A stretch of DNA of 64,000 bases from Mycolicibacterium sp. lyk4-40-TYG-92 (GCF_030209435.1 NZ_JARVRX010000014.1:248001-312000), one strand, 5' to 3'; positions 17,105-26,041 are shown, counted from the first letter of the stretch. Program-made: numbers and translations. Notes: generated by a model from the sequence alone, not told the origin.

Positions 17105-17557
17105 TCAGTCCCCGATGTGGTCGGCAATGAGCTTGTGCCCGGTGCCCTGTTCTACGACGCGCGTCAGCAGTCGCTTCAGGGTCTCCTGCTCGTCGGCGGT
17201 GAGCACACCGAACACCGCTTCGTGCGCCTCGACGGCGTCACTGACAACAGCCGCCGCGGTCTTGCGCCCCTGCTCCGTCAGGAAGGCCTGCAGGATGCGG
17301 GCATGCTGCGGGTCCGTCTTGCGTTCCACGAGCCCACGATCCTCGAGCGCCTTGAGCGCCAACTGCACGCCCTGCGGCGTGATGAGCAGCCGGCGGGCCA
17401 GATCCGCGCCGGACAGCCCCGGCTCGTTGGCGAGTTGGCGCAGCACACCGATCTGGGCGGTGCTGACGCCATGACCGCTGACGGCCTCGTTCACCGATGT
17501 CAGCGAGAAGTAGAACGCCTGCTTGAGATGCCAGAGGAGGTTCTCGTCCAGGTCCAC
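17105..17557 (-). CDS. MarR-family transcriptional regulator
   Basis: A 150-aa winged-helix protein. The recognition region LITPQGVQLALKALEDRGLV, followed by the wing ERKTDPQHARI, is typical of MarR. Flanking helices would form the dimer interface. The GTG start shares one base with the amidohydrolase stop (TAGTG). It is the last gene of the Rieske / small protein / amidohydrolase operon that starts at 20410. The AGTATCAAG sites before that operon and before the reductase operon make it the likely autoregulated repressor of both. Ligand unknown. Confidence 0.88.
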   Translation of the reverse strand: MDLDENLLWHLKQAFYFSLTSVNEAVSGHGVSTAQIGVLRQLANEPGLSGADLARRLLITPQGVQLALKALEDRGLVERKTDPQHARILQAFLTEQGRKTAAAVVSDAVEAHEAVFGVLTADEQETLKRLLTRVVEQGTGHKLIADHIGD

Positions 17558-18816
17558 TACGCACCTCCATCGACCTGCTTGAAGATCTGCCCCGCTTTCA
17601 TCACGAAGCGCACGTCCAGCGTACTGGCGATATCGCTGGACACGTCCCCGGGGACAGCCACGATGTCCGCGAGGAAGCCGGGGGCCAAGCGGCCGAGCTC
17701 ATCGTCGGCGTCGATGAGTTCGGCGCTCGTGACGGTCGCGGCGCGGATGGCCTGCATCGGCGTCATGCCGCGGGAGACCAGCGCGCACAGCTCTTTCGCG
17801 TTCTGCCCGTGTGGTACCGCCGGTGCATCGGTTCCGCAGGCGATGCGGACCCCGGCGGCGATGGCCTTCGGCAGCATCGCCTGCGCCCGAGGAAACACCA
17901 CCTCGGCTTTCTTGCGCAGCTCGGGCGCGATGCGATCGATCGCCATCGCCTCGGTGAGGTAGGTCGTCGACACCAGGAAGGTGCCGGTGTCGGCCATCAG
18001 CTTGATGGTGTCGTCGCTCGCCAGGAAGCCGTGTTCGATGCAGTCGATGCCGGCACGGATGCAGGCCCGGATCGCACTGTCCCCCACCGCGTGTGCGGCC
18101 ACGCGCACCCCGGCTCGATGCGCCTCGTCGGCGATCGCGGCGAACTCGTCGTCGGAGTACTGCTGGGCACCCGGGGCGGTGCTGTGCGACATCACCCCGC
18201 CGGAGGCCGACACCTTGATCAGCTTGGCGCCGTGCCGGACCTGGTAGCGCACGCAGGCGCGGACCTCGTCGACGCCATTGGCGATGCCCTCCCCGACGGA
18301 CAGCGGCATGATGCCCGGCGCCAGGCGCTGGAACACCGTCGGGTCCAGGTGACCTCCGTAGGGCGTGACGGCGTGGCCGGCCGGGTAGATCCGGGGCCCG
18401 GCATGCCAGCCCTGCTCGATCGCCCGCATCAGCGCGACATCCAGCAGGTAGCCGCCGGTCTTGACCATCAGCCCGAGGTTGCGCACGGTGGTGAATCCGG
18501 CGTCCAGCGTGGTGCGCGCGTTGACGGCACCGCGTAGCGTGCGATACGCCGGATCGTCCTGCACACCGTGCATCGGGCTGGGCAGCCCTTCCGGCCCGCC
18601 GGGCCCGCCGATGAGCAGGTTGAGCTCCATGTCCATCAGACCCGGCAGCAGCGTCACGTCGCCGAGGTCGACGACTTCTGCCGAATCCGGCACCGGTTCA
18701 ACGGGATTGACGGCCTTGATGCGGTCGCCCTCGACCAGGATCACGGCCGGCGACCGCACCTCGCCGGTGTCGACGTCGGCCCAGCGGGCGGCGCGCAGGA
18801 CGGTGAGTGCCGTCAT
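17557..18816 (-). CDS. Amidohydrolase-superfamily protein lacking HxH (copy A)
   Basis: A 419-aa amidohydrolase. After the N-terminal beta-sandwich the barrel opens with LLPGLMDMELNLL, where the canonical metal-binding HxH is Glu64-x-Asn66. The later motifs are present: the strand with candidate carbamylated Lys (GAKLIKVSASGG), RVAAHAVGD, CIEHGF and CGTDAPA. ATG 18816 overlaps the stop of the small protein (ATGA). The copy at 38056 has the same ExN. The metal centre must be rearranged, or mononuclear on His-His-Asp. Substrate unknown; a product of the preceding Rieske enzyme is plausible. Confidence 0.85.
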   Translation of the reverse strand: MTALTVLRAARWADVDTGEVRSPAVILVEGDRIKAVNPVEPVPDSAEVVDLGDVTLLPGLMDMELNLLIGGPGGPEGLPSPMHGVQDDPAYRTLRGAVNARTTLDAGFTTVRNLGLMVKTGGYLLDVALMRAIEQGWHAGPRIYPAGHAVTPYGGHLDPTVFQRLAPGIMPLSVGEGIANGVDEVRACVRYQVRHGAKLIKVSASGGVMSHSTAPGAQQYSDDEFAAIADEAHRAGVRVAAHAVGDSAIRACIRAGIDCIEHGFLASDDTIKLMADTGTFLVSTTYLTEAMAIDRIAPELRKKAEVVFPRAQAMLPKAIAAGVRIACGTDAPAVPHGQNAKELCALVSRGMTPMQAIRAATVTSAELIDADDELGRLAPGFLADIVAVPGDVSSDIASTLDVRFVMKAGQIFKQVDGGA

Positions 18817-19142
18817 GGGACCGGTTCGTAGACGCAGTCGAGTTTCGTGGCTCCGGAGTCGGGAACCCGAGGCTGCTTCCAGCACTCCACGGGGAACGAC
18901 ACCATGATCATGGAGTACAGCAGGTGCATGAGGTTCAGGACATCCTCGGGCATGTCATCGAGACTGAACTTGTCGCAGAACGCGATGGCGTCTTCCGCCC
19001 GCGGTGTTATCGCATCGTAGAACGCCTGCATCTGCGCCATGGAGCTGTCCAGCCGCTTGGCATAGCGCTGCGCCTCCGTCGGCAGGCACCACTCGGAAAA
19101 CGTTTCCAGGTCGGCGAATTCGGCCGGCAGCTTCACCGTCAT
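18813..19142 (-). CDS. Small Rieske-associated protein (copy B)
   Basis: A 109-aa paralogue of the proteins at 13531 and 37714. It shows LPAEFADLETFSEW, PTEAQRYAKRL, QAFYDAITPRAEDAI, and the hydrophobic helix LMHLLYSMIMVSFPVECW followed by KQPRVPDSGA. There is no signal peptide and no metal motif shared by all three. It lies between the Rieske alpha gene and the amidohydrolase, overlapping the latter (ATGA). The ATG at 19142 was preferred over an upstream GTG that overlaps the Rieske stop. Confidence 0.78.
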   Translation of the reverse strand: MTVKLPAEFADLETFSEWCLPTEAQRYAKRLDSSMAQMQAFYDAITPRAEDAIAFCDKFSLDDMPEDVLNLMHLLYSMIMVSFPVECWKQPRVPDSGATKLDCVYEPVP

Positions 19143-19144
19143 GC

Positions 19145-20410
19145 TCACACCCCCGCGGTCTTGCGCTGGTAGTCCTCGATCCAAGCTGCGGTCTCGTGGT
19201 GCAGGTGCCGGATCAGCACCTCCTGGTCGCACAGCAGGAATTCGTCGACGGTGCGGGACTCGATCATCGACTGCGTGGCCTCCAATGTGTTGGCGTCCTG
19301 CAGGCCGTATTCCTTGAATGTCACCGCCGCGAGCTCCTGGCCGATGCGCTCGCGCGGACTGCGTGCCGGCGGGAAATACAGCGTGCATTCGAAGGTGTGG
19401 GTGTTGTACGACGTCGGCCAGTAGTGGTAGGTCAGATACCAGCCCTGGCCCCAGAACAGCACGACGAAGTTGGGGAACAACTGGAACGAATCCAGGCCCC
19501 ACGGATCACATTTCGCCGGATTGAGGCCGGCGGGCATCTCCCCAAGGTCCGGTGAGTCCCACGGCCCGAACAGCCCGCTCTGGCAGATGTCCTCCATGGG
19601 CTTGCGCATCTCTGCGCCCATCTCCCATACCCGCACCCCGGACGTGCTGACGAGACGGTGCGGCCCGTCGATGCGGTAGTGCGGCGCCTCGAAACCGGCC
19701 TGCGCCGCCGCCGCCGAATAGTTGGTCGGCGACTGGTTCGCATGCAGCACGGGTGCGTGGTAGAACTCCTGGAACGCATCCATGTAGAGTTTCCAATTCG
19801 CTTTGACCTCAGAGCGATACGTGAACTTCGAGGTCAACTTCTCGAACGGATAACCCTCCAGGCCCAGGATCATGGGGCCCAGGAAATCACGCAGCGACTG
19901 CTCGGGTTCGGGCGCGAAGTTGACGAAGATGAAGCCTTCCCAGACGTCGCAGTGCACGGGCACCAGGCCGTACCGCTCCTTATCGAGGTCGAAGAACTCG
20001 CCCTCCTGCTGCACGAACGTCAGATTGCCGTCGAGGTCGTACCGCCAGGCGTGGTACTTGCAGGTGAACTGCTTACAGAACCCCTTGGTCTCCTCCAGCG
20101 GCATGTCGTTCCACACCAGCTTGTTGCCCCGGTGCCGGCAGATGTTGTGAAACGCCTTCACCTCGCCGGCGTTGTTGCGCACCACGATGATCGAGGTGTT
20201 CACCACCTTGAGTTCTTTGGTGAAGTAGCTGCCCTTGCGCGGAAGTTGTTCGACGCGACCGACATTCAGCCACGCCCGCTTGAACACCGCTTTGCGTTCG
20301 ATCTCGAACTGCTCGGGGCTGATCGAGTCCTCGTACGACACCGGGTCGGTGCCCAGCCGCGGATAGTGTTCGGTCCAACTGCCCTCGGGCGGCTTGGGAA
20401 ACCGAGCCAT
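19145..20410 (-). CDS. Rieske oxygenase alpha subunit (copy B)
   Basis: A 421-aa Rieske oxygenase. Cluster ligands are Cys91, His93, Cys117 and His120. The iron site is MDAFQEFYHAPVLH with His218 and His223, and Glu215 sits at the bridging position. The YGLQDANTLEATQ segment probably gives the third iron ligand. It is first in its operon. An imperfect AGTATCAAG-type operator lies 55 bases upstream. No reductase is in this operon; the one at 15920 is the nearest candidate and shares the operator type. Confidence 0.93.
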   Translation of the reverse strand: MARFPKPPEGSWTEHYPRLGTDPVSYEDSISPEQFEIERKAVFKRAWLNVGRVEQLPRKGSYFTKELKVVNTSIIVVRNNAGEVKAFHNICRHRGNKLVWNDMPLEETKGFCKQFTCKYHAWRYDLDGNLTFVQQEGEFFDLDKERYGLVPVHCDVWEGFIFVNFAPEPEQSLRDFLGPMILGLEGYPFEKLTSKFTYRSEVKANWKLYMDAFQEFYHAPVLHANQSPTNYSAAAAQAGFEAPHYRIDGPHRLVSTSGVRVWEMGAEMRKPMEDICQSGLFGPWDSPDLGEMPAGLNPAKCDPWGLDSFQLFPNFVVLFWGQGWYLTYHYWPTSYNTHTFECTLYFPPARSPRERIGQELAAVTFKEYGLQDANTLEATQSMIESRTVDEFLLCDQEVLIRHLHHETAAWIEDYQRKTAGV

Positions 20411-20464
20411 GGCGCACTCCTTCTCGAGGTGACTTCACAGCCGACGGTATCTGCCCGGTGCCTC

Positions 20465-20482
20465 AATGACAAGTAGTTGATA
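20465..20482. promoter_or_regulatory. AGTATCAAG-type operator
   Basis: On the minus strand it reads TATCAACTACTTGTCATT, which differs from the copy at 16946 (TATCAAGTACTTGTTATT) at two of 18 positions. It is placed before the Rieske / amidohydrolase / MarR operon, as expected for autoregulation. Confidence 0.65.
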
Positions 20483-20500
20483 TTCAGCCCGGAGCGGGTG

Positions 20501-21103
20501 TCAGGCGAACTTGATGGCCGAGACGTACATGTCGACGACCGGCCGGAACAGGTCGACGCCGTCGAGCTCGTTACTCAACACGATGGCGTCGCTGGTGGCC
20601 AGCAGAATCTGCGCGAAAGTCGACGCGGGAATCAGGAGCGTGCCCCCCAGGCGGTCGACACCTTCGACGATGAAGCCGGCCAGTGCCTCGACCACCTCCG
20701 ATCGCCTGGCCGCCACGCGGTCTCGCACTTCGGGGTTGCGCAGCAGATAGAGGGTGAATTCATAACCCAGCGCGGCGTGTTCGGCGCCACGGCCGCGACT
20801 GAGCTCGAGCCAGCGCTCGGCGATCTCGTCCCGCTCATGCGCCCCGACGCGCTCCGACCGCGACATCACTTCGGCGAACTTGTCGAAGTACTGGCGCCAG
20901 TAGCGGTCGTTGACCGCCAGGAACAGGTCTTCCTTGGTGGCGAAATGCTTGTAGATGGCGCCCTTGGTATAGCCGGCGACGGACGCGATCTCATCGAGAG
21001 TCGCTGGTGTGAAGCCCTTTTCGGCGAAGACGTCCTCAGCCGCATCCAGCAGCAGCGACCGCGTGTGTTCCAGTCGCCGTTCCCGCGTCCACCGCTCCAC
21101 CAT
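20501..21103 (-). CDS. TetR-family transcriptional regulator
   Basis: A 200-aa TetR protein. The N-terminal helix-turn-helix reads TLDEIASVAGYTKGAIYKHF, preceded by LLLDAAEDVFAEKGF. ATG 21103 is chosen; the longer open frame reads through intergenic DNA and antisense of the next gene. It is divergent from the AveC/AAA+/VWA operon, with 90 bases between starts holding two inverted repeats. It is therefore probably the local repressor of that operon and of itself. Confidence 0.88.
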   Translation of the reverse strand: MVERWTRERRLEHTRSLLLDAAEDVFAEKGFTPATLDEIASVAGYTKGAIYKHFATKEDLFLAVNDRYWRQYFDKFAEVMSRSERVGAHERDEIAERWLELSRGRGAEHAALGYEFTLYLLRNPEVRDRVAARRSEVVEALAGFIVEGVDRLGGTLLIPASTFAQILLATSDAIVLSNELDGVDLFRPVVDMYVSAIKFA

Positions 21104-21122
21104 GGAAAAATTCTGCCACAGA

Positions 21123-21164
21123 TTCCAAGATTCCCATTGGAAACTCAGATACTCATTGGTATCT
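21123..21164. promoter_or_regulatory. Divergent operator region, two inverted repeats
   Basis: TTCCAA-N8-TTGGAA (21123-21142) and AGATAC-N6-GTATCT (21147-21164) lie between the TetR start and the AveC-like start. Both include CATTGG, repeated 18 bases apart. They probably bind the divergent TetR protein. Confidence 0.6.
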
Positions 21165-21193
21165 TCAAGGCAACACGAACTCGAGGAGGCCTC

Positions 21194-22348
21194 GTGAGTG
21201 AAATGCTGAGCAAGAAATCCACTGTCACCGAGTCGCTGGGCGGAACCGCGAATCTCGTTGGCAGCCAAGCCCCGTCGACGCCGGTCAAGATCTGGGCGTT
21301 CTTCGGTGGCGCCCTGCTGCTGTTCCAGGTCTATGTCTGGACCCGTTGGGTCACCGGGCCGTATTTCACCCGCGTGCCCGCCGGTCCGACGGATCCACCG
21401 ACATACATGAAGGTCATGCTGATGGTGAACTGCGCCTTCATGGTGGTGGGCTTCCCCGCCGCCGTGTGGTGGTTCCTCATCAGGCCGTGGCTGCGTGAGC
21501 GCCGCATCACGCTCGACGGCATGCTGTTCGTGTCGTGCGCGCTGTTCTTCTTCCAGGATCCCCTGCTCAATTACACCAACACCTGGTGCACGTACAACAT
21601 GTGGATTTGGAACATGGGCTCCTGGACGTCGAACATCCCGAGCTGGGTCTCCCCTGAATCGCCCGGACACCAAGTGGGCGAACCACTTCCCATCAACATG
21701 CCCGGCTACGGCATGGTGCTGGTGACCCTGATGGTCGGCTGCTGGGCGATGCGCAAGATCAAGTCGCGCTGGCCGAACATCAGCAACTTCCGATTGATCA
21801 TGGCGACATACGCCTTCTGCTTCTTGTTCGACTTCGTCATGGAGGGATTGATCCTGCTGCCGATCGGGCTCTTCGTCTACCCCGGTGCGATTCAAGCGGT
21901 GTCGTTCAACGCCGGCACCTACTACCAATGGCCCGTCTACGAGGGGCTCATGTGGGGCGCCGTCATGACCGCGTTGTGCTGTCTGCGGTTCTTCACCGAC
22001 GATCGCGGCCGCACTGTCGTCGAACGGGGCCTCGACCACGTCCGCGGCGGCGTCTTCCGGCAGCAACTTGTCCGGTTCCTGGCGATCTTCGCCGCGTGCA
22101 GCGGCGCGTTCTTCTTCTTCTACAACGTCCCCGCGCAGTGGTTCGGCCTGCATGCCGACCCGTGGCCCGAGGACGTCCAGAAGCGGTCGTACTTCAGCCA
22201 GAGCGTTTGTGACGAACACACACCGTGCCCCAACCCGGTGCTGCCCATCCCGACCAAGCGCTCCGGCTATATCGACGTCAACGGCAAGCTCGTGCTCCCG
22301 CCGGGCCAGGAGATGCCCAAGGACGCCCCAGTTCAGATCGGGAAGTGA
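21194..22348 (+). CDS. AveC-like integral membrane protein (copy 1)
   Basis: A 384-aa polytopic membrane protein related to the AveC spirocyclase family annotated in mycobacteria. It has several hydrophobic helices (about residues 33-50, 72-95 and 107-121, then more). Conserved blocks shared with copy 2 are YVWTRWVTGP, PAGPTDPP, QDPLLNY, GTYYQWPVYEGLMWG and FFTDDRGRT. The GTG at 21194 is preceded by GAGGAGG with good spacing. In avermectin synthesis AveC acts in spiroketal formation and dehydration; whether these relatives are enzymes is unknown. The family call rests on my recognition of the pattern. Confidence 0.65.
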   Translation: MSEMLSKKSTVTESLGGTANLVGSQAPSTPVKIWAFFGGALLLFQVYVWTRWVTGPYFTRVPAGPTDPPTYMKVMLMVNCAFMVVGFPAAVWWFLIRPWLRERRITLDGMLFVSCALFFFQDPLLNYTNTWCTYNMWIWNMGSWTSNIPSWVSPESPGHQVGEPLPINMPGYGMVLVTLMVGCWAMRKIKSRWPNISNFRLIMATYAFCFLFDFVMEGLILLPIGLFVYPGAIQAVSFNAGTYYQWPVYEGLMWGAVMTALCCLRFFTDDRGRTVVERGLDHVRGGVFRQQLVRFLAIFAACSGAFFFFYNVPAQWFGLHADPWPEDVQKRSYFSQSVCDEHTPCPNPVLPIPTKRSGYIDVNGKLVLPPGQEMPKDAPVQIGK

Positions 22349-22354
22349 CGCCGC

Positions 22355-23509
22355 ATGAGTGATCTCTCACAGAGAAAAGCGGTTGTCACCGAACCGCTCA
22401 GCGGTGCGGCCCTCGGAACACCGCCCAAGATCACGCCCGTGCGGATCTGGGCCGCGGTCGGTGGCGCGATCCTGGCGTTCCAGCTCTACGTATGGACCAG
22501 GTGGGTGACGGGACCGAACTTCGAGCGGGTGCCCGCCGGCCCGAGCGACCCCCCGATGTACATGAAGGCCATCCTGTTCACCTGGACGGGCGTCATCATC
22601 GTCGGCCTGCCGGTTGCGGTGTGGTGGTTCATCATCCGGCCCTGGCGGCGCGAGCGACGCATCACCCTCGACGGCATGCTGCTGATCGCGTGCGGCCTGC
22701 TGTTCTTCCAGGACCCGCTGCTGAACTACGTCAACACCTGGAGCACGTACAACACCTGGATGTGGAACCGCGGTTCGTGGGTGCAGGACGTTCCCGGATG
22801 GATGTCGTTCGGCGAGCCCGGACGCATGATGGCCGAACCGTTCCTGATGAACGCACCCGGTTACTGCTTCATCCTGCTGTGCACGATGCTGGGCTGCTGG
22901 GTGATGCGCAAGGCAAAGGCGAAGTGGCCGGGCATCAACACCCTCGGCCTCATCGGCGTCGTCATTGTCTGGACGTTCTTCTTCGATTTCGTGATCGAGG
23001 GCCTGTTCCTCATGCCGATGGGGCTGTTCACCTACCCCGGCGCCATCCGGGCCCTGTCAGTCAATCCTGGGACGTACTACCAATGGCCGATCTACGAGGG
23101 TCTCATGTGGGGCGGCGTTCAGGCGGGCCTGTGCTGCCTGCGCTATTTCACCGACGACCGCGGCCGCACCTTCGTCGAACGCGGACTGGACACCGTACGC
23201 GGTGGCATTGTGACACAACAGATCACGCGCTTTCTGGCGATTTTCGCCGCCTGCAGCGCGTTCTTCTTCGTGTTGTACAACCTGCCCGCCCAATGGTTCG
23301 CCATGCACCAGGACCCCTGGCCCGAGGATCTGTTGAAGCGCTCGTATTTCCTGATGGGTGTCTGCGGCGACGGCACCGACCGGGCCTGCCCCGACCCGTC
23401 GATCCCGATTCCGCTACAGAACTCGAGCTACGTCGACATCCACGGCCAGCTGGTGACGCCAGAGGGTGTCACGCTTCCGAAACTCGTTCCCGTCGAGAAG
23501 GGCAAATGA
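22355..23509 (+). CDS. AveC-like integral membrane protein (copy 2)
   Basis: A 384-aa paralogue of the preceding protein, six bases downstream and equal in length. It keeps YVWTRWVTGP, PAGPSDPP, QDPLLNYVNTW, GTYYQWPIYEGLMWG, FTDDRGRTFVERGLD and a Cys-containing C-terminal loop before the tail. The two may form a heterodimer. The next gene, an AAA+ ATPase, starts one base after its stop, so the membrane proteins and the AAA+/VWA pair are very likely one functional unit. Confidence 0.65.
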   Translation: MSDLSQRKAVVTEPLSGAALGTPPKITPVRIWAAVGGAILAFQLYVWTRWVTGPNFERVPAGPSDPPMYMKAILFTWTGVIIVGLPVAVWWFIIRPWRRERRITLDGMLLIACGLLFFQDPLLNYVNTWSTYNTWMWNRGSWVQDVPGWMSFGEPGRMMAEPFLMNAPGYCFILLCTMLGCWVMRKAKAKWPGINTLGLIGVVIVWTFFFDFVIEGLFLMPMGLFTYPGAIRALSVNPGTYYQWPIYEGLMWGGVQAGLCCLRYFTDDRGRTFVERGLDTVRGGIVTQQITRFLAIFAACSAFFFVLYNLPAQWFAMHQDPWPEDLLKRSYFLMGVCGDGTDRACPDPSIPIPLQNSSYVDIHGQLVTPEGVTLPKLVPVEKGK

Positions 23510-23510
23510 C

Positions 23511-24329
23511 TTGTTGAACAACACTTCTGCAGTTGTCAGACCGGTGCCGAGCGCACCGTTCTACCGCGCCATCGGCGACGAGGTAGAGGTTTTCCGGGCG
23601 GCGTCCCGCCGCGGCCTGCCCATGCTGCTGAAAGGCCCGACGGGATGCGGCAAGACCCGCTTCGTCGAGGCCATGGCCCACGAACTCGGGCGGGACCTGA
23701 TCACCGTCGCCGGCCATGAGGACATGACGTCCGCGGACCTGGTGGGCCGATTCCTGCTCAAGGGCGGTGAAACCGTCTGGGTCGACGGACCTTTGACTCG
23801 TGCCGTGCGCGAGGGCGCCATCTGCTACCTCGACGAGATCGTGGAGGCGCGCCAGGACACCACCGTCGTCATCCACCCGCTGGCCGACCACCGCCGCGAG
23901 CTGCCGGTCGACCGCCTCGGCGTCACGTTGCCCGCGGCACCGGGCTTCCAGCTCGTCATCTCCTACAACCCCGGGTATCAGAGCGTCCTGAAGAACATCA
24001 AGGAGTCGACCCGGCAGCGATTCGTCGCCATCGAACTCGACTTCCCGCCCGCGGCCGCCGAGACGGAAATCGTGATGCACGAGGCGGGCATCGATGCCGA
24101 AACCGCCCGCAGCTTGGTGAAATTCGGCAACGCGATCCGCAACCTGGACGGCTCACCTCTTCGCGAAGTGGCGTCCACCCGCATGTTGATCCTGGCCGGC
24201 GAACTCGTCGCCGAAGGGCTGGGTATGCGCAGCGCCGTGCAGTCGGCCGTCGTCAAGGTGCTCTCCGACGATCATGACATCGTCCGCGCGCTGGGCGAGC
24301 TCGCGGACGCCGTCCTCCCCCGGCCGTGA
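23511..24329 (+). CDS. MoxR/CbbQ/NorQ-type AAA+ ATPase
   Basis: A 272-aa single-domain AAA+ protein. Walker A is GPTGCGKT (residues 42-49), Walker B is ICYLDE (Asp108, Glu109), a sensor Asn lies in VISYNPGY, and an Arg-finger region is STRQRF. This matches CbbQ/NorQ proteins, which with a VWA partner remodel or load metal into target enzymes (Rubisco, nitric oxide reductase). The start is TTG 23511, one base after the previous stop, with GAGAAGGG upstream. Its stop overlaps the GTG of the VWA gene. The target here is unknown; the AveC-like proteins or an oxygenase are candidates. Confidence 0.88.
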   Translation: MLNNTSAVVRPVPSAPFYRAIGDEVEVFRAASRRGLPMLLKGPTGCGKTRFVEAMAHELGRDLITVAGHEDMTSADLVGRFLLKGGETVWVDGPLTRAVREGAICYLDEIVEARQDTTVVIHPLADHRRELPVDRLGVTLPAAPGFQLVISYNPGYQSVLKNIKESTRQRFVAIELDFPPAAAETEIVMHEAGIDAETARSLVKFGNAIRNLDGSPLREVASTRMLILAGELVAEGLGMRSAVQSAVVKVLSDDHDIVRALGELADAVLPRP

Positions 24330-26017
24330 CCGATTCCGCCGGCCCGCAGCAGTTTCGGCTCCTCGCGACCCATGTCGCAGGCCGGCCGGTCGACATCGCC
24401 GAGGCACGAGGCGGCGAATCCGCGCACACCGACGGTCATGTCATCTATGTCTCGGCTGGGCCGGTGGCACGGCAGCGCAGCGAGATGCTGTTGCAGAGCG
24501 CCCTGCTGGGTGCGGGAAGCCTTGATGCGTCAAACGCGAAGGCACTCCGCGGCCGCCCCGCCATAGCGCGGCGCTACCTGGCGCTGGAAGGTCGCAGGGT
24601 CCTGGCAGACCTCGCCCGCGAACTGCCACTCGCCGTCGAACTCGGTGCCGGGGAGCCGATTACGGCCGACTCCGACGAGTCACTGCGAATCGCGAAGGGC
24701 CGCAGGACCGTCGACGACGCGCCGGACTGGTTCGGCGTCATCAAGCCCTCCCGGCTGCTGGCCGCACCGGTGGGTCCGGGCGCGCGGCCCACCGACAAGG
24801 ACCTCCAACTCAAGTTCGAGGTTCCGGACGTCCTGGAAGACCTGGACGAGGAGGAATCGGACGGGGAGGCAGAAGACTCCGCGGACAGCAAGATCCTCAA
24901 GCTCTTCGAAGCACCGATGGCGTCCCGAACGATGTCTGACTTCCTGTCCAAGCTCTTCGGCAGTTCGAAGTCGAAGGGGCAGGACAACGCCGGCGCCGAG
25001 ATGCAGATCGGCAGTGTGCGCCGCGTCGGCACGGCCGGTCCCGACGCGCGACCCCTGCCCACGCAGATCCGGTTCACCGACGACGGCCGTCCCGGTGCCA
25101 CGCTGGGAGTCGGCGGCGCCCTGCATCCGGAGTGGGACGTCTTCGCGGGCCGGTACAAGGAGGATTGGTGTCGGGTAATCGATTTCCCGCTCACCGCGGC
25201 CGCCGACGTAGCGGCGGCGGGCGTGCCGCACGACGACATCCTGCGGCGGCGCCTGTCGCGCATCGGACTCGGCCCCAAGATCCTTCGCGGCCGGGCCGAC
25301 GGCGACGAGCTGGACATCGAAGCCCTGATCGACCTGTTCGTCGACCTGCGCTCCGGCTTCTCTCCCCCGGAACACGTCTATCTGGAGCAGCGCAAGCTCT
25401 CCCGCAATCTGGGCGTGCTCATCCTCGTCGACGCCTCGGGTTCGGCCACCGAAACCGACGCCGGCGGACTGGCGGTCCACGAACACCAGCGCCGGGCAGC
25501 CGCCACCATGGCCGCCGTGCTCGAAGAGCTCGGTGACCGCGTGGCCGTCTACGGCTTCCGGTCGCAGGGCCGGCATGCCGTCCACCTGCCCGCCATCAAG
25601 CCGTTCGGGCAGCGGTTCGGCGCTGTGGGACGGGCCCGGCTGAATCAGCTTGAACCGTCGGGCTATACGCGACTGGGCGCCGCCATCCGTGGCGCGGGCG
25701 AGATCCTCAAGGAACAGGCGGGTACACCAAACCGGCTGCTCCTCGTCTTGTCCGACGGATTCCCCTACGACGACGGCTACGAGGGCCGCTACGCCGAAGC
25801 CGACGCCCACAAGGCGCTCGAAGAGCTGCGCGTGGACGGCGTTGCCTGCCTGTGCCTTTCCATCGGCGGCGCCGGTGAGACCGATGCGCTCGAACGCGTC
25901 TTCGGTTCCGCCAGCTATGCCAGTGCCGGCACGCTGGCCGAGTTGAGCCCCCGCATGGACGAGTTGTTCCTGTCGTCCCTACGCGAATTGGCCGCCCCGA
26001 AGCCGGCCGGCAGCTAG
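24326..26017 (+). CDS. CbbO/NorD-like VWA-domain protein
   Basis: A 563-aa partner of the AAA+ ATPase. The C-terminal von Willebrand A domain carries the MIDAS motif DASGS (Asp369, Ser371, Ser373), a Thr in GYTRLG and an Asp in LSDGFPYDD. The N-terminal half is helical, with a very acidic linker at about residues 169-186. This layout fits CbbO/NorD proteins. The GTG start overlaps the ATPase stop, and the gene ends the operon. It would bring the ATPase to its substrate through the metal-dependent VWA site. Which protein is activated is not known. Confidence 0.85.
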   Translation: MTDSAGPQQFRLLATHVAGRPVDIAEARGGESAHTDGHVIYVSAGPVARQRSEMLLQSALLGAGSLDASNAKALRGRPAIARRYLALEGRRVLADLARELPLAVELGAGEPITADSDESLRIAKGRRTVDDAPDWFGVIKPSRLLAAPVGPGARPTDKDLQLKFEVPDVLEDLDEEESDGEAEDSADSKILKLFEAPMASRTMSDFLSKLFGSSKSKGQDNAGAEMQIGSVRRVGTAGPDARPLPTQIRFTDDGRPGATLGVGGALHPEWDVFAGRYKEDWCRVIDFPLTAAADVAAAGVPHDDILRRRLSRIGLGPKILRGRADGDELDIEALIDLFVDLRSGFSPPEHVYLEQRKLSRNLGVLILVDASGSATETDAGGLAVHEHQRRAAATMAAVLEELGDRVAVYGFRSQGRHAVHLPAIKPFGQRFGAVGRARLNQLEPSGYTRLGAAIRGAGEILKEQAGTPNRLLLVLSDGFPYDDGYEGRYAEADAHKALEELRVDGVACLCLSIGGAGETDALERVFGSASYASAGTLAELSPRMDELFLSSLRELAAPKPAGS

Positions 26018-26025
26018 GCCAAACT

Positions 26026-26041
26026 TCTCAAGTACTTAACA
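26026..26041. promoter_or_regulatory. Weak CTCAAGTACTTAA element
   Basis: TCTCAAGTACTTAACA in the 91-base gap before the phosphotransferase gene shares CAAGTACTT with the MarR-type operators at 16946. The outer positions do not match, so it is only a possible site. Confidence 0.3.

Noticed and set aside
15920-20410. Naming the reductase and Rieske proteins kshB and kshA
   Set aside because: The Rieske proteins are longer than KshA and have a bridging Glu; architecture alone does not prove 3-ketosteroid hydroxylase.
20501-22219. 572-codon minus-strand frame starting upstream of the TetR gene
   Set aside because: Only the last 200 residues are TetR; the rest is antisense to the AveC-like gene and intergenic DNA.
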